DNA of 64,000 nt from Desulfovibrio sp. An276 (GCF_002159665.1 NZ_NFJC01000009.1:17202-81201), one strand, 5' to 3'; shown: positions 24,122 to 33,257, numbered from the stretch's first letter. A program made the numbers and translations. Notes: generated by a model from the sequence alone, not told the origin.

Positions 24122-24550
24122 ATGAGTTATGAGATTCGCAAGGGTTGGCCGTCAAATGGCGCACTTGACGAAGTGCTGATGGCTGCCGATGGTGCTACCC
24201 TGACGGATGGTACTGTCGCGGTGCTCGATACCAGCACCGGAAAGTGGAAGACAGGCGCACTCGCAGCTGATGATGCAGGTCGCAAAGCGCCGCTGCATGC
24301 CTTTGTCATCGCCAAGGAAGATATCAGGCATACCCATACCGGTCTGATGTCGGATGCCATTATCGAAGTGGACAAGGACCATTACGTGGGTTCCACCTTT
24401 GCCCCCAATGACCCTCTGGGCGTGGATGAGTCCACTGGCAAGTTCAAGGCTGCAACAGCCGGTACTGATGTCGTTGTCGGCAAGGTTATTTACTTTGACG
24501 CCACAAATGGACATCTGCGTTTGTTCTGGAAGCCGATGGCCGACGCTTAA
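24122..24550 (+). CDS. Head decoration-like protein
   Basis: The 142-residue protein follows GGAGAG. It is beta-rich and polar (TDGTVAVLDTSTGKWKTGAL, then VVVGKVIYFDATNGHLRLFW) with no K-x-A motif. Its size, strand content and place immediately upstream of the major capsid gene match small head-decoration proteins that sit on HK97-fold capsids. The assignment rests on context. Confidence 0.55.
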   Translation: MSYEIRKGWPSNGALDEVLMAADGATLTDGTVAVLDTSTGKWKTGALAADDAGRKAPLHAFVIAKEDIRHTHTGLMSDAIIEVDKDHYVGSTFAPNDPLGVDESTGKFKAATAGTDVVVGKVIYFDATNGHLRLFWKPMADA

Positions 24551-24566
24551 TAGGAGATAAACCATT

Positions 24567-25487
24567 ATGGGATATGAAGTTCCTGTTGTGAGCGCCGACC
24601 TTGTTAACGGCGCTTTTCTGGACAAGATTTTTACCGCTGGGCAGGTTAAACAGGCAGAGGAAGTTGCCTCCCTGTATATTCGCCAGCGTCTCTATGAAGA
24701 CGGTATTCTTCGCCGCCTGTTTGATCATCGCGTGGTTACCCCTGACGAACTCGATCCCGATGTCGAGACCAAGGACCAGCCGTCAATCGTCTGCGAAATC
24801 GAACCTGAAGCCACGAAGGCAACATTTGTTCCCTTCAAGGGCACAGGCGAACGCAGGTACTACACTGGTCAGCGCTTCCGTGTGCCTTTCGGCAAGGTCG
24901 AGGCAGAGCGAATCACCAAGTCAAAATTTGAGTTGATGACCATCAGGATGCCCATCCAGCAATGGTTGCAGGAAAACCAGGTCAAGGCAATCCAGCACGA
25001 GGAAGACAAGCTCTTTATCGACACGATCAACGAGATCTGTGAAGATAACGCCACCGAGCAGAAGATTACCTTTGACATGTCAGCGAGTAATTTCAAGAAT
25101 GCTATCACGGCTGGCATGCAGGCTCTTACCCGTATGCGTCTGCCTCGTGGCAAGATTCTCATGCATGTGAACACCTTTGACGAATCCCTGAAGCTGAAGA
25201 CCGAAGATATCGGCTTCACTCCCCAGGAAGAGCGTTTTCGCAAGGGTGTGGATGGTGAGGATACTTTCCTCGGCTACCCGGTCACCAAGACCATCAAGAC
25301 TGATCTGGTTCCCGAAGACACCATCTATTTCTTCACCCAGCCTGAGTACTTCTGCAAGTTCTTCCTCCTGCAGGACGCAACTCTGTTCCTTGAGACAAGG
25401 GCTGACATGATCACCTTCCATACCTACGAAGCTCCCGGCTTTGCAATCGGTAACACGAAGGGTGTCGTCAAGCTTACCCTGGCCTAA
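24567..25487 (+). CDS. Major capsid protein (HK97-fold type)
   Basis: The 306-residue protein follows AGGAGATAAACCATT. It reads like a phage major head protein: an N-terminal helical arm, a region with FKGTGERRYYTGQRFRVPFG, a helical spine (QWLQENQVKAIQHEEDKLFI), LPRGKILMHVNTF in the core, and a C-terminus with TFHTYEAPGFAIGN. GQVKQAEEVAS at residues 25-35 carries the K-x-A-E motif, so maturation may remove about 30 N-terminal residues. Flanking decoration, head-completion and protease genes support the call. Confidence 0.75.
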   Translation: MGYEVPVVSADLVNGAFLDKIFTAGQVKQAEEVASLYIRQRLYEDGILRRLFDHRVVTPDELDPDVETKDQPSIVCEIEPEATKATFVPFKGTGERRYYTGQRFRVPFGKVEAERITKSKFELMTIRMPIQQWLQENQVKAIQHEEDKLFIDTINEICEDNATEQKITFDMSASNFKNAITAGMQALTRMRLPRGKILMHVNTFDESLKLKTEDIGFTPQEERFRKGVDGEDTFLGYPVTKTIKTDLVPEDTIYFFTQPEYFCKFFLLQDATLFLETRADMITFHTYEAPGFAIGNTKGVVKLTLA

Positions 25488-25502
25488 TCACATTCCCCCT
25501 GG

Positions 25503-25539
25503 CGGCGGGGCAGGCATAATTACAAAGCCTGTTCCGCCG
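25503..25539 (+). terminator. GC-rich hairpin after the capsid gene
   Basis: CGGCGGGGCAGGC (25503-25515) pairs with GCCTGTTCCGCCG (25527-25539), with two non-Watson-Crick positions. No U-run follows, so it may attenuate or stabilise the capsid transcript rather than end it. Confidence 0.4.
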
Positions 25540-25563
25540 TTCAAGTAAATAAGGAGATACAAA

Positions 25564-25833
25564 ATGCTTATTAACAAGACAGGCGGAATGCTGGTCATTG
25601 GTCGACTGAAGATTCGCGCTGGTGAGCCTGTTCCGGGCATTACGCTCACTGCCGGTGAGAAAAAGAGCGTGGAATCCTTTGTGAAGGCTGGCTATCTGGT
25701 GGACGACAAACCCATTACTGCTACCCACAAGCCTGAAGCCAAGCCGGCAGAAGCCCCCAAGCCTGCCGCTACGCCCAAACCCAAGGCTGCAAAGGCTGAA
25801 ACCCCCAAGCCTACCGCTACTGAAAGCAAGTAA
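25564..25833 (+). CDS. Small head protein with Lys/Pro/Ala-rich tail
   Basis: The 89-residue product starts at ATG 25564 behind AAGGAGA. Residues 1-55 form a compact domain (MLVIGRLKIRAGEPVPGI). The C-terminal third is low-complexity (EAKPAEAPKPAATPKPKAAK). It lies between the capsid and head-completion genes, a usual place for small connector or decoration proteins. No family was recognised. Confidence 0.5.
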   Translation: MLINKTGGMLVIGRLKIRAGEPVPGITLTAGEKKSVESFVKAGYLVDDKPITATHKPEAKPAEAPKPAATPKPKAAKAETPKPTATESK

Positions 25834-25842
25834 CCTCCCATT

Positions 25843-26295
25843 ATGGCATTAACCGTAGAGAAAATACGTACCTACGTTAAGGACATGCCGTACTACAACG
25901 TACTGCTTGGAGGAAATCCGCAGTCATCTGACAAGCTTATCGAGCTTGCCATGGAGCTGACCCTCGCCGACTTCAATGCGGTTCCCCCTGTCATGTCCTA
26001 TACGCTGGAGAATTTTCCCGACAACTGTACGGGAATAATGCTCTACGGTGTGCTCTTCCACCTGGCTGTCAGTGAGGCCGAAAGGCAGCTGCGCAATCAG
26101 GTGGACTACGCCATGCAGGGGCTGACGACCTCGATAGACAACAAGTTTCCGCAATATCAGCAACTTGCAAGTTTCTACAAGGGGTTGTTCGATCAGCAGA
26201 TCGCTTCCTACAAGACCTACGTCAATCAGGAGCAGGCTTGGGGCGAAAGCTGGTCGCCGTACGCTACCATCAACGAGTATCAGTTCAGGGATTAG
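25843..26295 (+). CDS. Head completion/connector-like protein
   Basis: The 150-residue helical protein follows the capsid block. Acidic and aromatic helices (ELTLADFNAVPPVMSYTLEN, HLAVSEAERQLRNQVDYAMQ) and its place between capsid and sheath genes resemble gp6-type or neck adaptor proteins, but similarity is not direct. The next gene starts four bases after its stop. Confidence 0.45.
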   Translation: MALTVEKIRTYVKDMPYYNVLLGGNPQSSDKLIELAMELTLADFNAVPPVMSYTLENFPDNCTGIMLYGVLFHLAVSEAERQLRNQVDYAMQGLTTSIDNKFPQYQQLASFYKGLFDQQIASYKTYVNQEQAWGESWSPYATINEYQFRD

Positions 26296-26298
26296 CGT

Positions 26299-26925
26299 AT
26301 GCCTGAAGAAGTACCAGTTACCCCCATAGAGCCTGCAACCCGTAAGCAGCCAGAAGGCATACTGATTACCGAACAGGCGTGGGGTCCGGAAAATCCCAGG
26401 TTTAACAACGACTTAAACCAGTTCGGAACGTTTGACTACCTGCAGGGGTACGCGAACAAGATTCGTATGGACCTGTTGCGGGTAGCGCAGCGGTACAACG
26501 GTAGACAGATTCGTGTGTATCGCCCGAAGGACACCATGCGCTGCCCTCACTGTACAAATCAGGTAACTGGCGAAAAGATGCTGACCAATTGCCCATATTG
26601 CAAAGGTACCGGCCATGTTGGCGGCTGGGACAGGCTCTGCGAGTGCTACGCCTATGGAGACATCGGCGCCAAATACCATGTCGCTACGTCAGAAGGTATC
26701 AGCGAAGCCGGTGGCAGCAACAGGGACCAATTCATCATAGTCGGAACAGATATCCTGTTGAAAGATGAGGACTTTTTTGTCTTCAAGGGCAACAAGGACT
26801 GCTACAAGGTCTACGATATGGAGCCATTCATGGTGACGATGCGTGGAACCGTGGTAGCCCAGGTTGTCAGCGCGTCCGGCCTTACCCCCATAGGAACAGA
26901 ATTTCTGGAGGCGGACTGGGTGTAA
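26299..26925 (+). CDS. Neck/head-tail protein with four-cysteine zinc motif
   Basis: This 208-residue protein has a CxxC pair CPHC near residue 77 and a second, CPYCKGTGHVGG, near 94, followed by CECY. The CxxCxGxG form is like a DnaJ-type zinc repeat, unusual in a virion connector. The remainder is beta-rich. Its position between the head-completion-like gene and the tail sheath predicts a neck or tail-terminator-adjacent role. No enzymatic motif was seen. Confidence 0.45.
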   Translation: MPEEVPVTPIEPATRKQPEGILITEQAWGPENPRFNNDLNQFGTFDYLQGYANKIRMDLLRVAQRYNGRQIRVYRPKDTMRCPHCTNQVTGEKMLTNCPYCKGTGHVGGWDRLCECYAYGDIGAKYHVATSEGISEAGGSNRDQFIIVGTDILLKDEDFFVFKGNKDCYKVYDMEPFMVTMRGTVVAQVVSASGLTPIGTEFLEADWV

Positions 26926-26928
26926 CAA

Positions 26929-27549
26929 ATGCAAGGTGTGCAACCAAAGCCAATAGGTGGCTACATAATACCTTACGGAACACCTCTGCATGTAAGAGAC
27001 CTTGTTATCACGCTGTTGCGATGGCAGTTTCAGAATTTCCCCGAGACGTTCCCTTACAGATACCTGCCTGACGATTACGAAAATACGCATATCACCTTTG
27101 ATACCGTATATAACAAGGACTCCGAAAATTACGGCAAGAAGCCGCTGGTCGTAGTAACAAGGGAAACTCAGACCACAAATCCCGTTGTACTTGGCGACCT
27201 GGCAGACAAGGTTCCACGTATCAGTTCGGCAAAAGGCTCTACCCTCGTATATTCCAGCATAGTGGCAAAGGTTCTCAGCAAGATATATCTGGAAGCGGAG
27301 ATAATAGGCCAGACGATATTTGGCATATTTTTGTCCTACAGGACGATATTGCCCAGTGTTCTTGGCATACAGGATATCTCGAACGTGTCGCTGAGTTCCA
27401 CAACACGCTTTGATCAGGATGATATGATGTTTGTATGCCAGGTGGATATGGCATACTGCATGCAGTACAAGTGGACTTCTGACGCGGACAACCCGCTGAT
27501 AGAAGGCATAAAAGTGTACAAAAACCTACTGGAAGACAAACAAATATAG
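26929..27549 (+). CDS. Neck or tail-terminator-like protein
   Basis: The 206-residue protein is encoded directly before the sheath. It is mixed alpha/beta with no signal, membrane helix or recognised motif; notable stretches are FQNFPETFPYRYLPDDYENT and SSIVAKVLSKIYLEAEIIGQ. In contractile phages the gene just upstream of the sheath usually encodes the tail terminator or completion protein, so I infer that role from position alone. Confidence 0.4.
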   Translation: MQGVQPKPIGGYIIPYGTPLHVRDLVITLLRWQFQNFPETFPYRYLPDDYENTHITFDTVYNKDSENYGKKPLVVVTRETQTTNPVVLGDLADKVPRISSAKGSTLVYSSIVAKVLSKIYLEAEIIGQTIFGIFLSYRTILPSVLGIQDISNVSLSSTTRFDQDDMMFVCQVDMAYCMQYKWTSDADNPLIEGIKVYKNLLEDKQI

Positions 27550-27571
27550 ATTTTCAAAAAGGACGTTATAG

Positions 27572-29494
27572 ATGCCCTACCAGAAACCAATGGTACAGGT
27601 GTATCAGGAATACGCGGCTACTTCAGGTACTTCTGTTACCGCCAGCCTGCCTGCGTGCATTATTGGCCCCTGCTACCATATCATAGATGCCGATTCCGAC
27701 GAAACGCTGGCCCATGCCGGTACCTACACTTCTGCCGGTATTGAAAACGCGGTATTTCCCAACAATCAGCCCGGTGCCCTGATTGACGGAGAGTCAGTGA
27801 AGTTCCGCCTGGCAAATGCCAGTGTGAACCTGATGGACGCCCCTGTTTCCATTACAGGATTCTTCTCTGGCAACTCTCTGCTGTTCTTCGGGCAGGCTGA
27901 CTTTATCGACACTCTCAAGGTTGGCGATTACGCCAGCTTTGATGTCGAGTCCACCTACACATATCGTGTCACTGACGTTGATCCCGTTGCCAAGGCCGTG
28001 CTGCTCAATCGCAGTATTCCCGAAGACGCAACCACGATCATGTTTAGTCGCCGCGTCGAAAATGTGTACATGGATGCGAAGTCGGCAGGTGTTACGGTTG
28101 ACGCAAACTCCGAGCTGTACTCGCTGGCTGGCCTGAAGGCAGATATTGATGGTGTCGAGCGCAGCATCAATGACGCTACGCTGTACATTGGCTACAAGGC
28201 GTTGCGTCAGGACCTGTCCTCTGTCACCACTATTCAGACGGTGGATGAAATCGAAGGCAAGCTTGGCAAGGTTGTGCCCGAGAACCCGCTGGCATATGGC
28301 GTGATGGTCTGCCTGTCCAACACCACCACATCCGTTATGTGCATTGGTGTTGATTCCGACGACCTGCCCGGCTACACCGCTGCCAAGGACAAGCTGGAGA
28401 CTGTCGATCCGCTCTACTCCATGGTGCCTCTTACCACAAGCACCGAAGTGCTGACGATGTTCAAGAACAGCGCCGAGCAGATGGCTGATCCTGAAATCGA
28501 TATGTGGCGTATTGCCATCGGTTCCTCTGTCCTCCAGACGGAGCAGACAAAGGCTGAGGGCTTCGGCAAGTGTTCCAAGGACAGTAACGAGATGAACCTG
28601 CTGTTCACCGCTACCCGTGGCCTGGTGTCCACAGCTACGGGTGCCGAACAGCCTGTGGAGTTCATGTCTTCGTCAGTTGATGCTGGTGACACGCTGAACA
28701 TCACCTACAAGGACAAGCAATACACTTACACAGTATCCTCCGTTGCTGCAGAAGATATCCTGACGATCACCCCCAGCTCTCCCTTTGCGGAAGAGTTGGT
28801 GACTGACAGCCCTGAAGTGAGTTTCACGATTACGCACACCATGGACAAGTCGGAACAGGCAAGCGCCGTTGCCGCCGTGTCACAGTCCTATGGCTCTTCT
28901 CGCTTTGTGCATGTCTGGCCTGACATCTGCGTGATCGATGAGCGCGAACTGCCTGGTTACTATCTTGCCTGCGCGGTTGCTGGTGGTATTGCCGGCCTTC
29001 CTTCGCATTATGGTTTCACGAACTTGTCCATGTCTGGTATTGGCGGCGTTAAGCACTCCAATGACTACTTCAGCCAGGACCAGCTGAACACCATTGCCGG
29101 TGGCGGTACGTTTATTTTCGTACAGGAGACCGAAGAGTCCGCTCCGTATGTTCGTCATCAGCTGACCACGGATATGAGCACGGTCGAGTTCCAGGAACTT
29201 TCCTTCGTCAAGAACTACGACTACGTGTCCTATATCTGCCGTGATGTCCTTCGTCCGTACATCGGTACATGGAACGTTACTTCAGCGGCTCTGTCCGCAA
29301 TCAGTACGTCCCTGTCAGCTGCTCTTGAGTCTCTGAAGCTTGATGTTCAGGCTCAGATTGGCGCTCCTATCGTTGACTATGCTATCCGTAGTATTGGTTA
29401 CCTTGAGGATAACCGTACTCGTGTTGAGGCGTATGTTGACGTTACCTTCCCCTACCCGCTCAATACTATTGGTTTGCATCTTGTTAGCCAGTAA
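27572..29494 (+). CDS. Contractile tail sheath protein
   Basis: This 640-residue protein starts at ATG 27572 after AAAGGACG. Its C-terminal third matches tail sheaths: VRHQLTTDMSTVEFQELSFV, NYDYVSYICRDVLRPYIGTW, and a terminal domain with APIVDYAIRSIGYLEDNRTR ending in a VDVTFPYPLNTIGLHL strand that would join the extended-arm mesh. Variable inserts make up the middle. The following tube gene, spike and PAAR genes confirm a contractile tail. Confidence 0.85.
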   Translation: MPYQKPMVQVYQEYAATSGTSVTASLPACIIGPCYHIIDADSDETLAHAGTYTSAGIENAVFPNNQPGALIDGESVKFRLANASVNLMDAPVSITGFFSGNSLLFFGQADFIDTLKVGDYASFDVESTYTYRVTDVDPVAKAVLLNRSIPEDATTIMFSRRVENVYMDAKSAGVTVDANSELYSLAGLKADIDGVERSINDATLYIGYKALRQDLSSVTTIQTVDEIEGKLGKVVPENPLAYGVMVCLSNTTTSVMCIGVDSDDLPGYTAAKDKLETVDPLYSMVPLTTSTEVLTMFKNSAEQMADPEIDMWRIAIGSSVLQTEQTKAEGFGKCSKDSNEMNLLFTATRGLVSTATGAEQPVEFMSSSVDAGDTLNITYKDKQYTYTVSSVAAEDILTITPSSPFAEELVTDSPEVSFTITHTMDKSEQASAVAAVSQSYGSSRFVHVWPDICVIDERELPGYYLACAVAGGIAGLPSHYGFTNLSMSGIGGVKHSNDYFSQDQLNTIAGGGTFIFVQETEESAPYVRHQLTTDMSTVEFQELSFVKNYDYVSYICRDVLRPYIGTWNVTSAALSAISTSLSAALESLKLDVQAQIGAPIVDYAIRSIGYLEDNRTRVEAYVDVTFPYPLNTIGLHLVSQ

Positions 29495-29512
29495 TTGGGA
29501 GGTTTGTAATAT

Positions 29513-30250
29513 ATGTCATTTTCACCTATCAAACTGATTGAATCCCAGGAACAGGTAGTTACTGATCCTACTGGATGGATAAAGAACTACAAAGAGCAGT
29601 TTGTCGAGCATTTTCACGATACCTCCCAGCTCACATTTATACATCCCGACGATTGTTTGATTGTCGCCGGCCCCCCGCGACTCAATCTGGCTACAGGTTC
29701 AGACTCATTCCACACAATCGGATTTGTGAACGCGTTCCAGTACACGGAAACGCGTTCCGTTCAACCTTTGAAGGCCATTGGATCACGTCGCCATGTGTTT
29801 GGTATTACAAACGCTCCTGTACAGATTTCCATGAGCCGCATGATGATCGTTGGTCGTAACCTGCTCAACTCATTCTATGCCAACGCTTCTTTCGGACAAG
29901 ATGTTACGAACAGGAACTCCAAGTACGATATCAAGGCTGGTTCAGAGGAAGGTACCTGGTGGACCAACCTTGAGGAAGATGTGTTCCGCGTGCCTTTCGG
30001 TCTCGGTGTTATCTGGGATGCCCCCGCTACACTGGCAAGCTCCTCAACATCTTCTCGTTCGCATGCAGCTGCCGAATATTTTGAGGTCTGTACGCTCGTC
30101 AACCGCTCGCAGGCCATCCAGTCCGGGCAGGCAGTGCTCATGGAAAATGTCTCCATGATGGCTGACCGTGTTGTTCCGTGGAGCGATTACGGTTCTGCAC
30201 CTCTCGACAAGACCCCTGAACTTCTTACCAATCTTACCCAAATGGGCTAA
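29513..30250 (+). CDS. Tail tube protein
   Basis: The 245-residue protein starts at ATG 29513 behind GGGAGG, 18 bases after the sheath gene. Beta-rich with an internal helix, it contains TIGFVNAFQYTETRSVQPLK and VPFGLGVIWDAPATL. The sheath-tube pair is the standard order in contractile tails, and the expression level implied by the strong ribosome binding site and following terminator fits a major tail protein. Confidence 0.7.
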   Translation: MSFSPIKLIESQEQVVTDPTGWIKNYKEQFVEHFHDTSQLTFIHPDDCLIVAGPPRLNLATGSDSFHTIGFVNAFQYTETRSVQPLKAIGSRRHVFGITNAPVQISMSRMMIVGRNLLNSFYANASFGQDVTNRNSKYDIKAGSEEGTWWTNLEEDVFRVPFGLGVIWDAPATLASSSTSSRSHAAAEYFEVCTLVNRSQAIQSGQAVLMENVSMMADRVVPWSDYGSAPLDKTPELLTNLTQMG

Positions 30251-30283
30251 GCTACCTCCTTACCTCCCCCTACCCCTCCCTAT

Positions 30284-30320
30284 AAAGGTGTTGTGTTGCC
30301 AAAAGCGACACAACACCTTT
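30284..30320 (+). terminator. Intrinsic terminator after the tail tube gene
   Basis: AAAGGTGTTGTGT (30284-30296) and its perfect complement (30308-30320) form a 13-bp stem with an 11-base loop; the right arm runs into TTTTT. It closes the sheath-tube unit, so the baseplate genes need a fresh promoter or readthrough. Confidence 0.7.
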
Positions 30321-30382
30321 TTGCTTTACTGATGATGTAAACTCCAGCAATATTTTAAGTAGTGCAAAGGGGGATATAATTC

Positions 30383-30667
30383 ATGGCTTACTTGCCAGAT
30401 AACAGCAACGATTACAATTTTTTTGAGACTGGTGTTGTTCTTGAATGCAGCAACAAGAACGCAACATGCAAGGTTCAGCGTACTGAGGGCGGAGTAATAG
30501 ACAACGTTCCCATACTAAATACCATGGGAGGCGGTGGTCAGGCTACAGATGTTGTGTGGTCACGCAAGCTGGTGGGTGCTCATGTAGTGATGATCCCTAT
30601 TCAGGGAGTGTTGTTCGTTTTGGCGACCATACCTCCACTGGGCACTGTTTCGCAGTCTATTGTGTAA
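30383..30667 (+). CDS. Small OB-like baseplate/spike-associated protein
   Basis: The 94-residue protein follows a strong AAAGGGGGA site. It has a compact beta pattern (TGVVLECSNKNATCKVQRTE, then LVGAHVVMIPIQGVLFVLAT) consistent with the OB-fold that starts gp5/gpV-type spikes. It immediately precedes the spike gene, so the two may be a split central spike or hub adaptor. No catalytic motif. Confidence 0.5.
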   Translation: MAYLPDNSNDYNFFETGVVLECSNKNATCKVQRTEGGVIDNVPILNTMGGGGQATDVVWSRKLVGAHVVMIPIQGVLFVLATIPPLGTVSQSIV

Positions 30668-30676
30668 GGGGGATAC

Positions 30677-31462
30677 ATGGCTTCAGAAACTGATTTGAGT
30701 ACCGATGCCACATATGGTGAGAACGGCAATACCACATACGACAAGTCCAGGGACTTCCCGGATCTTCCCGGAGACATAAAGTTCGCCGCTGATGGTGGTG
30801 CTAGTCTTACTCTGGGACAGGAAGGTCTTGTCCGTCTAATGGCATCCCCAATGGCACAGTTGGTTTTGCTCAACATGATGAACCTCTGCCGCATAATTTG
30901 TCGAGAGTTCGAAATTGTATCTGACTTCGGTACTCTGAAGTTCTCCAATGGCACCAATGGCCGTTGTGGATTGGTCATCGAGGGTGGCGCGGCATATGGA
31001 GAAGAGTCTGAACCCTCAGCTGGTGTGCCAACCACCCGGTTTTTCATGGGTGATATTGAGGATTCTCCAGACATGCGCCTGGGTTTCATGGTTAATTCGA
31101 CTGACAACTCTGGCGCTTCAGGATTCTTCATTGGTAAAGATGGCAAAATGAGGATGGTGACGACAGATGATCACCTTATGTCTATTGGCAGTGACAGTCA
31201 GACGCTTATCGAAGGTGACCGTTTTTCGCAGGTTAACGGCAACAGTGTCGAAGAAGTTCGCGGCAAGGCGGACAACAAGGTAATCGGTAATGTTACCGAG
31301 ACGGCTGGCGGAGAAAAGCAGCAACAGATCGGTGGCAACTATAATCTTGAGGTAGGCGGCATCCTGAACATCAACGCGTCCGGCATCAATTTGCAGTCCA
31401 TGAGCACTTCCGGTCAGCCCTGCACTCTCCGTTGCAGCTCTCTCGATATACAGACGGTGTAG
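30677..31462 (+). CDS. Central tail spike protein (gp5/gpV-type beta-helix)
   Basis: The 261-residue product has a C-terminal region of short Gly-spaced strands: DNKVIGNVTETAGGEKQQQI, NYNLEVGGILNINASGINLQ. Such repeats form the triple-stranded beta-helix that pierces the outer membrane. The N-terminal part would pack on the hub. A PAAR tip protein is encoded about 0.9 kb downstream, as expected. No lysozyme domain is inserted, unlike T4 gp5. Confidence 0.65.
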   Translation: MASETDLSTDATYGENGNTTYDKSRDFPDLPGDIKFAADGGASLTLGQEGLVRLMASPMAQLVLLNMMNLCRIICREFEIVSDFGTLKFSNGTNGRCGLVIEGGAAYGEESEPSAGVPTTRFFMGDIEDSPDMRLGFMVNSTDNSGASGFFIGKDGKMRMVTTDDHLMSIGSDSQTLIEGDRFSQVNGNSVEEVRGKADNKVIGNVTETAGGEKQQQIGGNYNLEVGGILNINASGINLQSMSTSGQPCTLRCSSLDIQTV

Positions 31463-31465
31463 CTT

Positions 31466-32326
31466 ATGGCAGAAAAAACAGCAGTACCAAAGAAAGACGG
31501 CAAGTGCGATGATGGCTACACACCTGTATGGATATGGTGCTTCAAGCAGACTGTTCTCAACAAGCTCGCCGAGCCGTTGCAGAACATTTCTGTGCCCCAG
31601 TTTACTGATGTAGGCTGTGAGGCGGCAATTTCCGCGCTGAAAACGATAAACAAGTCTGTAGAAGCGGCGCTTGAGGCACCCAGACGCTACATGCAGATGA
31701 TGCAGCAGCTGGTAGATTACCCGTTTGATGTCGCCCAGAATATGGTGAACACGGCCTTAAGCACTATCGACAAGGTTGATCAGGCTATCGATGAGCTTCT
31801 CGGTGGGGCAGCCGGGGCGATAGACGCATTGAAGAGCGCTGTTTCCCACATACTGGATTGCCCTTTCCTGGTGGACACGCCGGTGGGCAAACTTGCAGCC
31901 GAGATTTTGGACGCCATCAACGAAGGTGCGCCCTATGATGAAATGCTTCGACAGCTCAAGAACGAGTTGGGCTCAACCGCACGTGAAGCACTCGACAACG
32001 CTCGCGAAACCCCTACCGAATCCATCAACAACCTGCGCGATGCCTACGATTCTGCTCTCAAAAGATCCGGCATAGATGAGCTGGTCGACAACATGAAAAA
32101 GCTTGAGCAGTGTGTGGAACAGCTTTGTGCCGCCTACAAGGATGTGGCCGGATTTGTGGACCGTTTGCCGAAGTCTGCGGACAGTGTTCTGGAGAGCGCG
32201 GGAGCCATGTGGGACAGCGCTACTGGTTCCGTGAAGCAGATTGCCGTGAGCACGACTACCGATCTGCAGAAACAGGCGCTCAAGGTTGCCGATGATGTAA
32301 AGAGTCTTGGGTACTTGAGGTGGTAA
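31466..32326 (+). CDS. Helical baseplate-region protein, unknown
   Basis: The 286-residue, almost entirely helical protein is encoded between spike and PAAR tip. A Cys pair occurs near the N-terminus (KCDDGYTPVWIWCF) and long amphipathic helices follow (YMQMMQQLVDYPFDVAQNMV). No family recognised. Location and composition suggest a spike chaperone, cargo-like tail component or hub accessory. Confidence 0.45.
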   Translation: MAEKTAVPKKDGKCDDGYTPVWIWCFKQTVLNKLAEPLQNISVPQFTDVGCEAAISALKTINKSVEAALEAPRRYMQMMQQLVDYPFDVAQNMVNTALSTIDKVDQAIDELLGGAAGAIDALKSAVSHILDCPFLVDTPVGKLAAEILDAINEGAPYDEMLRQLKNELGSTAREALDNARETPTESINNLRDAYDSALKRSGIDELVDNMKKLEQCVEQLCAAYKDVAGFVDRLPKSADSVLESAGAMWDSATGSVKQIAVSTTTDLQKQALKVADDVKSLGYLRW

Positions 32327-32330
32327 GTCT

Positions 32331-32627
32331 ATGGGAATGCCAATAGCAACAGTCGGTTGCCGCTTCACGGGCAACTGCTCTGCATGTGATGGTGCCTGGG
32401 TAGGCGGAACGCTTGTTTCCGGTGAGCCGAATACCAGCATAAACGGTAATGCCATATGCGCCACGGGCTCTGTAGGAAGAGGAGACTGCGGCCATACCTG
32501 CACGGTAGTTGGCCAGTCGGCAGTGGTGAGCATAAACGGACATACTCTGGCCCGTGTCGGTGACCCGGTTACAGGAACCATAAACGGCAGGATTACCACG
32601 GGCGTAGACCAGACAACAAGTGACTAA
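32331..32627 (+). CDS. PAAR-domain spike tip protein
   Basis: The 98-residue protein is Gly- and Thr-rich with the short-strand pattern of PAAR proteins that cap contractile spikes: VSGEPNTSINGNAICATGSV, HTCTVVGQSAVVSINGHTLA, VGDPVTGTINGRITTG. Four Cys (CRFTGNCSAC early and two more mid-sequence) plus His residues could hold the metal typical of the tip. It follows the spike-associated gene by four bases. Confidence 0.7.
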   Translation: MGMPIATVGCRFTGNCSACDGAWVGGTLVSGEPNTSINGNAICATGSVGRGDCGHTCTVVGQSAVVSINGHTLARVGDPVTGTINGRITTGVDQTTSD

Positions 32628-32642
32628 GGGGGATAAATTTTT

Positions 32643-33257
32643 ATGGATATCAGAAACGCGAAAAGGCCGGCAAAGGGAACAGTTCCCAGCAGGACAGAGA
32701 CAAGCACAGACGGTGGTACTCCTCTTACCCCAACGGTAAACGAGGACGGTACCCTTAACGCAGCCCCGGAAGGCATTTCCGAGGACATGATTCTCAGGGA
32801 GAACTGGGAGTACCTCAAGGAGCACGGAATTACCGAGCAGGACTTGAAAAACCTGCTGGACTCCATCCTCACTACGGGAAACGTAGCCTACGACTTCAAG
32901 CTTTTTGATAAGATTCCTGTATGTTACAAGATTCGAGAAGGCTGGGTAGATGACATCATCATCGACAGGATAGACGAGATTACCGCCGACAAGGGCAAGG
33001 TATCGGCGCTTCGCTACAGTAATCTCATCGCTGAGATGAATCTTGCCGCAAGTATTGTGAGATTTGGTGATGCTCAGTTTAACGCTACCGATGAAGAGAG
33101 CTTCAACAATAATCTCAAGTTTGTGAGAAGTCTTGCCTTCATTTATCGCAACAGATTGATAGAGAAGCTTGCTGTGTTTGACAGGGCTGTTACTATTGCC
33201 ACATCCGATTGGGCGCTCAGAAATTTTACGCAACCCCTGAAGGAAAGCTCAGAGTAG
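32643..33257 (+). CDS. Tail assembly chaperone, short (zero-frame) product
   Basis: The 204-residue protein starts at ATG 32643 after AAGGGGGATA. It sits between the tail tip genes and the tape measure, the fixed position of tail assembly chaperones such as lambda gpG. Codons 194-195 (AAT TTT) form the slippery site at 33221-33227, from which a fraction of ribosomes should move into the -1 frame. The remaining ten codons before TAG 33255 are used only by the short form. Confidence 0.7.
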   Translation: MDIRNAKRPAKGTVPSRTETSTDGGTPLTPTVNEDGTLNAAPEGISEDMILRENWEYLKEHGITEQDLKNLLDSILTTGNVAYDFKLFDKIPVCYKIREGWVDDIIIDRIDEITADKGKVSALRYSNLIAEMNLAASIVRFGDAQFNATDEESFNNNLKFVRSLAFIYRNRLIEKLAVFDRAVTIATSDWALRNFTQPLKESSE

